This document shows, piece after piece, positions 8,727-17,500 of a DNA stretch of 64,000 nt. Each line of letters opens with the position of its first letter. Within the stretch, counting starts at the first letter, position 1. The notes beneath the pieces are model-generated. The model did not search any database. It saw only the letters and a program-made list of their open reading frames with translations, and was not told the DNA's origin. The DNA is from JAAYYM01 sp964483155 (GTDB lineage: Bacteria > Bacillota > Clostridia > Lachnospirales > Lachnospiraceae): NCBI GenBank assembly GCA_964483155.1, contig CAZAAC010000007.1, forward strand, positions 1-64,000, written 5' to 3'. Both the position numbers and the translations under genes were made by a program.

Positions 8727-9767
8727 TTATTTTCGTGAGCGCCCAAGAATAAAAGGGAAAAAGCGATTTATAAGAAGAATTATCATTGTTTCAAATAAAA
8801 ATGTAAAAATCATTATATTGAATATAAAGATATAACTTTTTGCACGTGTAACAAGAGTGTCTATTTGCCAGGCAATTAGTATTGAGGCATAAAGAATATA
8901 GCAATTAACATGGGTACACATTACTATCAAGGAGTTTCTACCAAAGAAACCTATTTGAGGAAAGTATCTGCAGTTTTTACAAATTAAAATTAATCCAAAA
9001 GAACCAAGAAAGGCACAAGTATAGAAAAGGGCTATATTTTCTAAAATAATAAAATGAAAATCCACACATCCATTTATCTGGGATAAAAATAGATTTGTAA
9101 TAAAGAATATGATTCCAATAAATAACTGTTTCCAAGAAAAAGTCTCATTATCTTGGAAAAAGTGAAAAGTATAATAAGACACACAAATATAAGACATAGC
9201 AATGCTTGCACGTAGAAAGACGCGAATAAAATCAATTAATGTTGTAATCAAAAGAGAATTCTCGTTAAGGGAATAATAATTACTAATTTCTATTTGTATG
9301 AAATAAGCTAAAAAAGCCAAAATAAATGTAATAATAATAGAAGTGATTTTTTTAAAATTTTTTGTGATATAAATAAAACCTACTTCACTTAGGAAAAGAG
9401 CTGGAAGAAACCAAAGTACAGAAGAACCGTAAAATGTTATGCCAGCAAGAATGTTTTTTATAAAACGGGCAATATCAATTTTCCCCAAATAGAGATTTAA
9501 AATATCAATAAATGTATATATAATAGTAAAACTAATATATGGAATCATAATCATCATAAATTTATTCTTTGTCAAATCTTTTAGATCTTGGTCGGTTTCC
9601 CTTTTATAATATATAATCATTCCCGAAATAATAAAAAATAAAGGCATATGAAAAGAAGAAATCCAGGCTCTCAGCTCGTCACTAATATATTCTATATGAC
9701 CAAGTACAACTAAAATAATACCAAGTCCTTTCGCCATATCAAAATAGGATAATCTTTTTTGTGTCAT
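8727..9767 (-). CDS. Membrane acyltransferase family 3 protein (paralogue)
   Basis: The start is ATG 9767, preceded by AGGGGGT; a longer frame to 9857 adds 30 residues without a ribosome site. The 346-residue product has the same plan as its neighbour: YFDMAKGLGIILVVLGH with the presumed catalytic His, FHMPLFFIISGMII, a chain of membrane segments, and INRFFPFILG at the end. The two genes are 26 bp apart and probably form one transcript. Sequence divergence between them is considerable, so they may have different acceptors. Its 5' side faces the first BTAD-type promoter at 9839-9871 in divergent orientation. Confidence 0.85.
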   Translation of the reverse strand: MTQKRLSYFDMAKGLGIILVVLGHIEYISDELRAWISSFHMPLFFIISGMIIYYKRETDQDLKDLTKNKFMMIMIPYISFTIIYTFIDILNLYLGKIDIARFIKNILAGITFYGSSVLWFLPALFLSEVGFIYITKNFKKITSIIITFILAFLAYFIQIEISNYYSLNENSLLITTLIDFIRVFLRASIAMSYICVSYYTFHFFQDNETFSWKQLFIGIIFFITNLFLSQINGCVDFHFIILENIALFYTCAFLGSFGLILICKNCRYFPQIGFFGRNSLIVMCTHVNCYILYASILIAWQIDTLVTRAKSYIFIFNIMIFTFLFETMIILLINRFFPFILGRSRK

Positions 9768-9838
9768 TCCTATACCCCCTGTCCTCTTATATAATAGAAG
9801 AAAAACAATAAAAAAACAAGCAAAATGAATTATTGCTG

Positions 9839-9871
9839 TGTGACTTCCATGTGACACAATAGTTTTATACT
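9839..9871 (+). promoter_or_regulatory. SARP/BTAD-type promoter: TGTGAC direct repeats and -10 box
   Basis: TGTGAC occurs at 9839-9844 and again at 9850-9855, an 11-bp period. Ten bases later comes TATACT (9866-9871), a -10 box with no recognisable -35. The same geometry is present at 14354-14386. SARP-family regulators are known to bind direct repeats on one helix face, spaced 11 bp, just upstream of the -10. A BTAD regulator is encoded at 12608. The pairing of the two is inferred. Confidence 0.75.
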
Positions 9872-9923
9872 ACATAGTAGTATCGATAAATCTGTTTATA
9901 CGAAGATGAAGGAGACTCAAACA

Positions 9924-10655
9924 TTGAAAAAGAAATTGATATTAATGGGAATAGCGGCAGTTTTTGTATTGACCACTATTATTGGTGGAACTTTAGCTGC
10001 ATTTAATGCACAAACAGATAAAAAAGCTACAAGTAAGATTTCAACAAAAGATCTTGGAATCGGAATTTATGAAATGGAGCAAGAAGATAAGTACTTAGTG
10101 GTAAAAGAAGGAAAAAGTTTTTTTATAAAGGGTAATATTCCAGGAACAACGATATCAAAAAACTTAATTGTTAGAAATGATTGTTCGGATAGTGAAGATA
10201 GTAGTTATGATGCTTATGTTAGAGTTACAATATACAAGTCATGGGGTTCTGTAGAGACTTCTGATGTTGGTCCAAATTTTGTTAAGGATTCAAGTCTGAA
10301 TACAAAAGAAGTAATAAAAGAAATGAATGGTATAGAGGCACTTCACCTTTTTCCTGATACGAATGTACTTAACTCAACGGGCTGGATTATATACTCAGAT
10401 ACAAATGAAGAAATGATTCTATATTATACTAAACCCATAAAAGCAGGAGAAGAGACAACACCATTTATAACAAAGGTAAAAATAGACGAGCGACTGGGTA
10501 ATGATTATGCAGATCATTCAATTATGATTGAAGCGAAAGCAGATGCAGTTCAGGTAATAGATGGTGTAAATGCTATTTCATCTGCATGGGGTATCAGTGC
10601 AAGTATTAATCCCGAAAGTAAAGTGATAGAAGATATATCTGATCTTGTAAACTAG
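9924..10655 (+). CDS. TasA/camelysin-like secreted protein with SipW-dependent-type leader (1 of 6)
   Basis: The start is taken as TTG 9924, eight bases after GAAGGAGA; an ATG at 9906 lies ahead of that site. The product is 243 residues. The leader is KKK, a hydrophobic core, then IGGTLAAF, the pattern of SipW-dependent signal peptides. The mature part is predicted beta-rich and secreted, with a PGTTISKNLIVRND strand region, common in TasA-like proteins, and a late AKADAVQV strand that recurs in its paralogues. TasA-family proteins polymerise into matrix fibres after SipW processing. Two SipW-type peptidases are encoded downstream. It is the first gene behind the BTAD-type promoter at 9839, so it is likely under that regulator. 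No sortase signal or C-terminal anchor is present. Confidence 0.78.
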   Translation: MKKKLILMGIAAVFVLTTIIGGTLAAFNAQTDKKATSKISTKDLGIGIYEMEQEDKYLVVKEGKSFFIKGNIPGTTISKNLIVRNDCSDSEDSSYDAYVRVTIYKSWGSVETSDVGPNFVKDSSLNTKEVIKEMNGIEALHLFPDTNVLNSTGWIIYSDTNEEMILYYTKPIKAGEETTPFITKVKIDERLGNDYADHSIMIEAKADAVQVIDGVNAISSAWGISASINPESKVIEDISDLVN

Positions 10656-10710
10656 AAAGAACAAAAGCAAGGTAGATAATAATGGAGAAAAATGCTATAG
10701 AGGAGTTAAA

Positions 10711-11484
10711 ATGAAAAATAGATTAAGTATACTTGGACTAACTATAATTTTAATATTTGTTATGACAACAGATGTATATGCGGCAACAACGTTAGAATTT
10801 ACAAATAGAAACAAACTGGAATATACAGGAAATGTTTCTGATATGGGAAGTGCTTTTAGTGGAATTGCACCAGGAGAGAAAAAATCTCAAACAATTACAA
10901 TTTTAAACAGTAATTCAAATGAAGCAAATTTCTATATGGAAACAGAAACTCTCAAATCTCTTGAGGAGACAGTAGAAGCTTCTGGTGGATTATACTCTGT
11001 AGAACTGACAGTTACAGGACCTTCAGGAGCAGTAACATTATTAGACAATAATCTCGGAGGTTCCTCAGGCGATACAATAACAGGATACACAGAAGATAGA
11101 AATGGTTTAGCAGCTATCAATAGTAGCGCACTTAGCAAGAGCACATTTCTTACAACTTTAAAAAAAGGACAGACAGCAACAGTTAAGCTTACAATTGGAA
11201 TGGACGGAGAATCCATTCGAAATGAGTATGCAGCAGCTTTTGGAGAAATAGACTTTGGATTTGAAGTAATGTATGATACACCAACTGGTCAAGTAATTGT
11301 AAACAAAGTAGTAAAAACGGGCTCCGGTGCAAAAAATGAAATAGTAGAAACATTTAAAAATGTTTATATAGCCGTAAAAACTGGTGATACAACAACGATG
11401 GGGCTCTTTATTATAATTTTGATAATAGGAATATCAACACTGATCATAACAAATAAAAAAAATAACAACACGGAGGAAATGTAA
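10711..11484 (+). CDS. Secreted surface protein with sortase-like C-terminal sorting signal
   Basis: A 257-residue protein with a conventional signal peptide cut near VYA-A (about residue 25). The middle is beta-rich and Ser/Thr/Gly-rich. The C terminus has the layout of a cell-wall sorting signal: VKTGD (about 223-227), a hydrophobic span of about 20 residues, and a basic tail with NKKNN. The motif lacks the Leu-Pro of LPXTG, but TGD-type motifs are common among Clostridia sortase targets. It is the only clear sortase-substrate candidate near the SipW-sortase fusion at 22480, so it may be the wall anchor of the system. The stop overlaps the start of the next gene by one base, which indicates coupling. 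Confidence 0.72.
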   Translation: MKNRLSILGLTIILIFVMTTDVYAATTLEFTNRNKLEYTGNVSDMGSAFSGIAPGEKKSQTITILNSNSNEANFYMETETLKSLEETVEASGGLYSVELTVTGPSGAVTLLDNNLGGSSGDTITGYTEDRNGLAAINSSALSKSTFLTTLKKGQTATVKLTIGMDGESIRNEYAAAFGEIDFGFEVMYDTPTGQVIVNKVVKTGSGAKNEIVETFKNVYIAVKTGDTTTMGLFIIILIIGISTLIITNKKNNNTEEM

Positions 11485-12506
11485 TGTTAATAAAAAAATT
11501 TGCAATTGCTTTTTGTTGTATTATTTTAATGACGCCTACCACTTCTGTTATGGCATCAAATGATTATACTCTTACTATAAGAGCAGGTAGTAGTAGCGTT
11601 AATGGTCATTTTACGGAAGAATATAAAAATTACATCAATGAATTACTAAATAAAAATAATATAACAAGTTATGATTTTTCAGAAAAAACAATTAGAATAA
11701 CAATACCAGAAGGAAGTGCTTTACCAGAGCTACCTACATCGTTACTATATGTTGATGTACCATTAGATTATTATATTTTACCATCTGGCTGGGGTTATGC
11801 AAAAAACAGTGGAGTTATATTTCGAAATGAAGATATAGTAGTACAATATGGAAGACTCATAAATGGAGTAGAATATACAGTTTACTATCTTGAAAGAGGA
11901 ACCACACGAAATATAGCAGCACCATATATTAATAGAGGCAAAGACGGAGAAAAAATCGAGAAAACAGCAATATTAATAAATGGTTATACATTAGATATGG
12001 GAAGTCTAGTGAAACAAGAAATTAAATTAGACAAAAATATATCTGAAAATAGTATTCAATTTTATTATAACTACGCAGGACCCGGTTCAACGTATTCAGA
12101 GACAACAGAAACATTATATGTAGACGGAGGAGCAACTACAGAATATAGAGAAACAGAAGTCCCTACTTATATAGCAACGGCTACAGCAGGAGATGGGATG
12201 GGCGCAGGAGAAGGAGGTAATGCAGGAGAAATTGCTATTGCAGAGGAAGGCGTACCTTTGGCAGAAGCACCAGAAGAAACAGGTGAAAGTAAAGAGACCG
12301 AAAAAGGAGAAAATGAAAAAAAAATTATTGAAGATGAAAATCCACCGCTCACAGAAAAATTTTATGAAAAAGATAATTGGTTAATTTGGGTAGCGTGTAT
12401 ACTTGGAGCTGCTGTAATCATTACAGGAACTACTTACATTGGAATTAAAAGAGTAAATGAAAAAGCAATAAATAATAGTATGAAAGATGATAAAAAGAAA
12501 AATTAG
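11484..12506 (+). CDS. Secreted, membrane-anchored companion protein
   Basis: A 340-residue protein of no family I recognise. It has a signal peptide (IKKFAIAFCCIILM, cut near VMA-S), a beta-rich extracellular part of about 190 residues, then a low-complexity acidic, Gly/Glu-rich linker (about 225-290). A single membrane segment (about 299-320) and a basic cytoplasmic tail ending DDKKKN close it. An ENPPLTEK stretch precedes the membrane helix but lacks a TG, so a true sorting signal is doubtful. The ATG shares one base with the preceding stop, and GGAGG lies 9 bases upstream. It probably works with the preceding gene product as a membrane-bound base or assembly partner; this is inference from the operon. 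Confidence 0.65.
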   Translation: MLIKKFAIAFCCIILMTPTTSVMASNDYTLTIRAGSSSVNGHFTEEYKNYINELLNKNNITSYDFSEKTIRITIPEGSALPELPTSLLYVDVPLDYYILPSGWGYAKNSGVIFRNEDIVVQYGRLINGVEYTVYYLERGTTRNIAAPYINRGKDGEKIEKTAILINGYTLDMGSLVKQEIKLDKNISENSIQFYYNYAGPGSTYSETTETLYVDGGATTEYRETEVPTYIATATAGDGMGAGEGGNAGEIAIAEEGVPLAEAPEETGESKETEKGENEKKIIEDENPPLTEKFYEKDNWLIWVACILGAAVIITGTTYIGIKRVNEKAINNSMKDDKKKN

Positions 12507-12507
12507 G

Positions 12508-12542
12508 TTTAAAGTGCGCCTATAATAGAGGTGCACTTTAAA
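12508..12542 (+). terminator. Hairpin after the first fibre operon (probable terminator)
   Basis: TTTAAAGTGC (12508-12517) pairs with GCACTTTAAA (12533-12542), with a partly complementary loop. The T-tract is weak, so termination strength is uncertain, but the position between the operon end and the regulator promoter fits. Confidence 0.55.
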
Positions 12543-12546
12543 ATTG

Positions 12547-12575
12547 TTGACTTTTGGAAATAAGTTAAGTAAGAT
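12547..12575 (+). promoter_or_regulatory. Sigma-A type promoter of the BTAD regulator
   Basis: TTGACT (12547-12552), a 17-bp spacer and TAAGAT (12570-12575) lie 32 bp before the GTG start. No TGTGAC repeat pair is present here, so the regulator does not seem to be driven by the SARP-type design. Confidence 0.6.
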
Positions 12576-12607
12576 AATAAAAAGGGGATTTTTGGGAGGA
12601 GACATTA

Positions 12608-13822
12608 GTGTTTGCAGTCAACTTACTTGGGAAATTTCAAATAATGAACGGGGCAGGTGTTCTCAACGATGATAATATTTGCTCAGAGATGATTGTAAAG
12701 TTGTTATCTTTTATTATTGTTCACAGAGATCATACTTTAACCGTAAATGAACTGATTGATGTATTATGGCAAGAAGACGAGACAAATAATCCAGCAGGAG
12801 CTTTAAAGAATTTAATGTATCGTTTAAGAACAATCATGAAAAAAACCTTTGGCGACGGGGAGTATATTATTACAACAAGGGGCGCGTATTATTGGAACTA
12901 TAAATATAAAATGATTGTAGATATAGAGGAATATGAAAAACTATGCGAAAAAGGAGATAAAACAAAAAATAATTACGAACAAAAGATAAAGTATTATGAA
13001 GAAGCAATAAAATTATATCAAGGGAATTTTTTGACAAAATACTCTTCAATGCATTGGATTGTTCCACTTTCCACCTATTATCACTCACTATTTTTAACAA
13101 CAGTTAAGAAAATTGCAAAGTTATATGTAGAGACACAGCAATATGAAAAAATGGAAAAAGTATGTACTAATGCACTTTGTTATGACGCAGTGGATGAAAG
13201 GTTACATTGTTTATTGATAAAGGCTTTAATTTACCAGAACAAAAATGAATTAGCAAAAGAATACTATGATAGAGCCGAAAAATTATTATATTCTACACTT
13301 GGAGTAAGAAAATCAGCAAAATTAAATGAAGTTCATAATGAACTCATGAAAACGAAAAATGGCGTTAGGGCTGTTGAGATCCAAGAAGTAAATGAAGAAA
13401 TGGCAGAAAATAATAATCCAGAAGGCGCATACATATGTGGATATCCAATTTTCAAAGAGATATACCGCTTAGAATCAAGGAGAATTAATAGGCTTGGATT
13501 ATCAGAGTATGTACTACTTATGACAGTTTCTTTAGCAAAAGAAGCAATGGATAATAGTAATGAAAAGTATAATGAGTATCATATTAATCGAACAATGAGT
13601 TGCTTGGAGGAGGCGCTCAGAGAATCACTTCGAATTGGCGATGTAGCAGCCAGATATAGCGATTCACAGTATATTGTTTTATTACCAACACTTGATTATG
13701 AAGATAGTATTATGGTTACTAATCGTATTACGGCTAACCTATATGAAAAAGTAAGCAATAAAAGAATTTCTGTTAAAAGTGATATAACGGAGATGGCAAT
13801 GGTAGAATCTCTTGGAAAGTAG
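12608..13822 (+). CDS. BTAD (SARP/AfsR-like) transcriptional regulator with degenerate GGDEF-like C terminus
   Basis: The GTG start follows GGGAGGAG (12593-12600). The product is 404 residues. Residues about 1-95 form an OmpR-type winged helix (VNELIDVLWQ, NLMYRLRTIMKK, ITTRGAYYWN). Residues about 100-245 form the BTAD helical repeat domain (EEAIKLYQGNFL, LHCLLIKALIYQ). SARP regulators use these two parts to bind direct repeats and recruit RNA polymerase. The last about 130 residues resemble a GGDEF domain: IGDVAARY then SDSQY in place of GGDEF, followed by IVLLPT. The catalytic motif is lost, so it may only sense a ligand. The gene lies between two operons that carry matching repeat promoters (9839 and 14354), which points to it as their activator. 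Confidence 0.82.
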   Translation: MFAVNLLGKFQIMNGAGVLNDDNICSEMIVKLLSFIIVHRDHTLTVNELIDVLWQEDETNNPAGALKNLMYRLRTIMKKTFGDGEYIITTRGAYYWNYKYKMIVDIEEYEKLCEKGDKTKNNYEQKIKYYEEAIKLYQGNFLTKYSSMHWIVPLSTYYHSLFLTTVKKIAKLYVETQQYEKMEKVCTNALCYDAVDERLHCLLIKALIYQNKNELAKEYYDRAEKLLYSTLGVRKSAKLNEVHNELMKTKNGVRAVEIQEVNEEMAENNNPEGAYICGYPIFKEIYRLESRRINRLGLSEYVLLMTVSLAKEAMDNSNEKYNEYHINRTMSCLEEALRESLRIGDVAARYSDSQYIVLLPTLDYEDSIMVTNRITANLYEKVSNKRISVKSDITEMAMVESLGK

Positions 13823-13829
13823 GATATGT

Positions 13830-14249
13830 ATGAAAAAAATTAATCAGTATCCGCGTAATGCAATACGAATTTGTATTGATTATTATGAACAAGGGCTTAC
13901 CGGCCGTGCATTTTCACCGCTTTGTGCCAATGTAATTAATTATAGCGGAATTCAAGAATTATTGCTTAAAGTAGACGATATTTTTGATAGAGTAGGATAT
14001 CCGCAAGCATTTCATGAAAGAAGAACTTTTTGGGGTGTTATGAAAACAAAAAAGAAATACGGAGGAATTCCTTTACCAATACTGGAGGCAGCTAATATTT
14101 TAGAGAAAAGAGGAAAAATACAGACTTATGATATTATGATTACTTCCCGACGAAATGCTAGCTGGCAAGGGTTTTTTCTAAATGAGAGTGGTAAAAGAAT
14201 AAAAGCCTTTAAGGGAGAACTTGGTTTAGTAGAGTGGTTGACAAAATAA
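13830..14249 (+). CDS. Conserved small protein with C-terminal WQG module
   Basis: The ATG at 13830 is preferred; a TTG at 13812 overlaps the end of the regulator gene. The product is 139 residues, soluble, with no signal peptide. I do not recognise a named family. The N-terminal two thirds contain YEQGLTGRAFSPLC and GYPQAFHERR. The last 37 residues, from SRRNASWQG to the end, align without gaps to the 65-residue protein at 22267: Ser, Asn, Trp-Gln-Gly, Gly-Lys, Phe and two Leu match in register. The gene is 7 bp after the regulator stop and is probably co-transcribed with it, so a role in control of the fibre system is possible. A strong terminator follows. Confidence 0.7.
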   Translation: MKKINQYPRNAIRICIDYYEQGLTGRAFSPLCANVINYSGIQELLLKVDDIFDRVGYPQAFHERRTFWGVMKTKKKYGGIPLPILEAANILEKRGKIQTYDIMITSRRNASWQGFFLNESGKRIKAFKGELGLVEWLTK

Positions 14250-14298
14250 AGTAAGCTATCAATAAAATATAGTTTCTAATAATTTATACAGTTATATC

Positions 14299-14339
14299 AA
14301 GATCCAAGATGAGTTAATCTATCATCTTGGATCTTTTTG
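14299..14339 (+). terminator. Strong intrinsic terminator
   Basis: AAGATCCAAGATGA (14299-14312) pairs perfectly with TCATCTTGGATCTT (14322-14335) around a 9-base loop, followed by TTT. It closes the regulator transcript, just before the second SARP-type promoter. Confidence 0.9.
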
Positions 14340-14353
14340 TTGAATGTATTTGA

Positions 14354-14386
14354 TGTGACCAATGTGTGACTTTGGACTGTTATAGT
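14354..14386 (+). promoter_or_regulatory. SARP/BTAD-type promoter: TGTGAC direct repeats and -10 box
   Basis: TGTGAC at 14354-14359 and 14365-14370 (11-bp period), then ten bases, then TATAGT (14381-14386). The geometry is identical to 9839-9871, with unrelated sequence between the elements, so the match is not from a simple duplication. It lies 118 bp before the ATG of the von Willebrand A gene and probably drives the long downstream operon. Confidence 0.75.
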
Positions 14387-14503
14387 AATTAAATATAGTC
14401 GGAGTTTAGGCCTTGAAAAAGAGATAAATATTGATTCTATTTAAGAATTAATTATAAACAATATCATATAGATACCATACTCGTGAGTACTAGGAGGAAC
14501 AAA

Positions 14504-17500
14504 ATGAAAGTTGGAAATAGAAAGAGATTAACTGCAGTTATATTATGCATGGTATTGGTGTTGTCCAACACTGATTTTATAGGAGCAGCAATAAGTGAAA
14601 ATGAGATGCAAAATACAGTAATATCTGATAATGATATTGATAAAAAAGATGAAACAAAAATTTCGGAAAATGAAGTACCTCTTGCACCAATAGTAGAAGA
14701 AACAGAACCACCTAAAACTGTTTCAGAAAATGTAATAAGTGAAAATAGTGTAAGTGAAAGCAATATAAGTGAAAATGGGGTAAAGGCAGATGTTGAAAAA
14801 ATTCTTTTTCAAACAATAAAAGGGGTAACGATTACTCTGTCAGCATCAGCAAATGTAATTCCAGAAGATGCAAGTCTTTCCGTAAATGAATTAGAAGCGG
14901 AAGCACTTGAAAATGTGGAAGAAGCACTTGAGAATGAAGAAATCAAACAAAAAAAGAGAATACAGAGTTATAAAGCTTATGACATAAAAATCATTGTGAG
15001 TGGAAATGAAGTTCAACCGAGCGGTAATGTAAAAGTAACATTTTCAGGAGAGTTACCGGTTATTAAAGAAGGAAAAGAGTTACTAGTATATCATATAGAT
15101 GAAGAAAAAAAAGTTGCAACAGATATGAAGGGAAAGATAGAAAACAATGAAATAAGAGAAAAACCAGTAGTTGCTATAATGACAACTCATTTTTCAACTT
15201 ATGCAATTGTACAAGAATCCACATCTTCTTTATTATCAAAAAGTAACAGACAAGATATGAGTAATACAGTTGGACAGAAAAAGACAGTTCATGTACAAAG
15301 CTGGGATGACAGGACCTATAAAATAGATTTGGCGGCATGGGCAGGAAATGATGTCACAAAACCTGTAGATGTAGTCATGGCACTAGACTTCTCTGGAAGT
15401 ATGCCATGGATGATCGATAGACCTACGGGTGAAACCATAACATATTTAGAATTAATAAATAGGACAACAAACGCGGTAAAGCAAGAGCATAGTATTATTA
15501 ATTCCAATCCAGATCAATACCAATGGAAGTATAAATATTATGTTGAAGTAACAAAATCAACTTTTGATGGATATACAGAATATCGACCGATTACATGGCA
15601 TGATAATAAATGGCAATTTGTTAATCCAGGAAATAACTATATAAACCTTAGTAGTGGCTGTTACGATAACAATGAGCTAAAGATCTATATTAGGGGTGAA
15701 AATGATAAAACAAAACTTGATTTATTAAGAGAATGTGTTGGGGCATTTGTAAAAGAAATGAGTCAGTTAGAGGGATGTCAGATTAGTTTTACAGCGTTTG
15801 CAAGTGGTGTTCAGGGTAATAATATTGTTAATCAAAGTACAGATGCAACAAATCTAATAGAAAATGGAATTAATACGCCTTTTGGAACTTTAAAGGTAGA
15901 TAGTGAAGGAAATCCTGTTTTTAGTGGAGGGACTACAACTGCTTTGGCAGGAGGAACACGTCAAGATATTGGATTACAACAGGCGAATGATTTGATAGAT
16001 CGGTTTTCAGGTGATAATAATAAAGTAGTCATTTTATTCACAGATGGAGCACCAAATGGAGCTGATTTAAAGGATATTACGGACGAAATGGATAATATCA
16101 TAGATAAGGAAGTTGATTTATATACAAGTATTTTCTATAATGATGCAACTAAAAACAAAAAAATCATTAATTATCCTGATATTACAGTAGGAGACGTGGT
16201 AGCTTCTTGGAAAGAACATGTGACGGCTTTATATGAGAGTAAAAATAATGCCAGTTTAATAGAAGCGTTTGATGATATGCTTGATAAAATTATTAATTCA
16301 GTAACTGCAAATAGAATAATTGATCAGATATCAAATGAATTTATTTATTACTTATACGATGACACAACAAAAACAGGACGACCAATATTATATGATGAAA
16401 ACCAGGATGGTATAGAGGATGACTATTCATCTATACCAAGTGGAGAGAAGGTTCTTGTCTTTGATATAGAGGGGAATGGAAAATTATATATTAATGGTGA
16501 GGGGATTTATTTTCTACAATGGGAGAACATTACTTTAACTGGAGGAGCCGAGAATACAGCAAGTTTCAAAAAAGAATTTTATGTACAGGCTAAAAATGAT
16601 TATTTCGGAGGAAATGATGTATACACAAATGGAACAAATTCGGGTATTTATCTAAACCAGGAAGATAGTGTACCTTCCATTATGTTTGATCGACCACCAG
16701 TAAATGTAAAAATAGAATATGAACTAGGAATGGCAGAAGATATCATTTTTTTAGGGGAAGAATTAATTGATTATTTTACGGTGGAAAAAGAAAATATTAT
16801 CAAAGCAGTTTCTGTAAACGGAATAAGTATAGATGAATTTTGCACCAAAGATATTACCTTAGAGTGCAAATGGTATAAAGATGCATTATATTCAGAAGAG
16901 ACAAGTTTTGAAGAAATTCAAAAGTCAAAACCTATGGAGACAACGGTCTATTATGCAAAGGTTATTATAAAACCAAAAGGAAATGGAGTTTCTTCATGGG
17001 AAAGTATGACAGATGATTCTGGAAATATGGAATATAGTAACGGTATGAAATACTATGCAATAACACCAGAAGGTGAAGAAAGGACAGAAATAGGAACATA
17101 TACAATATATGTTGTTGATGGCAAGTTAGATATTACAAAGAGAATTAATGAATATTATGAAAAAAAATCTGTTTCAGAACATATTGTTGATAATCAGACT
17201 TTTATATTTAAAATTGAAAAATATAATATGGGAAATGACAATCAACTAATAAAAGATACAGATTTTGGTGATGTATATGAAACAATAAACTTTGCGCAAA
17301 AGGAAGACATAAAAACAAAAACAAAAACATTGATCGGTCTTGAAAAAGGCTATTATAAAATAACTGAAGAAACAGATTGGTCATGGAAGTTTGAGCAAAG
17401 ATTGAAAAAATTTGAGGGAGAAACAGTAAGTGTTAATGAAGAGGAATACTTTATTGTTGGAAAACGAAGTAGTATGAACGGAAAAAGTATGTTTACTGGA

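Noticed and set aside
12167..12384. Overlapping short frames (minus 12167-12352 and plus 12193-12384) in the linker of the companion protein
   Set aside because: They come from low-complexity Gly/Glu coding sequence, with no ribosome site.
11484..12506. ENPPLTEK as a sortase motif in the companion protein
   Set aside because: It lacks the TG (or TN) after the Thr and sits before an ordinary membrane anchor; a real sorting signal is better seen in the preceding gene.
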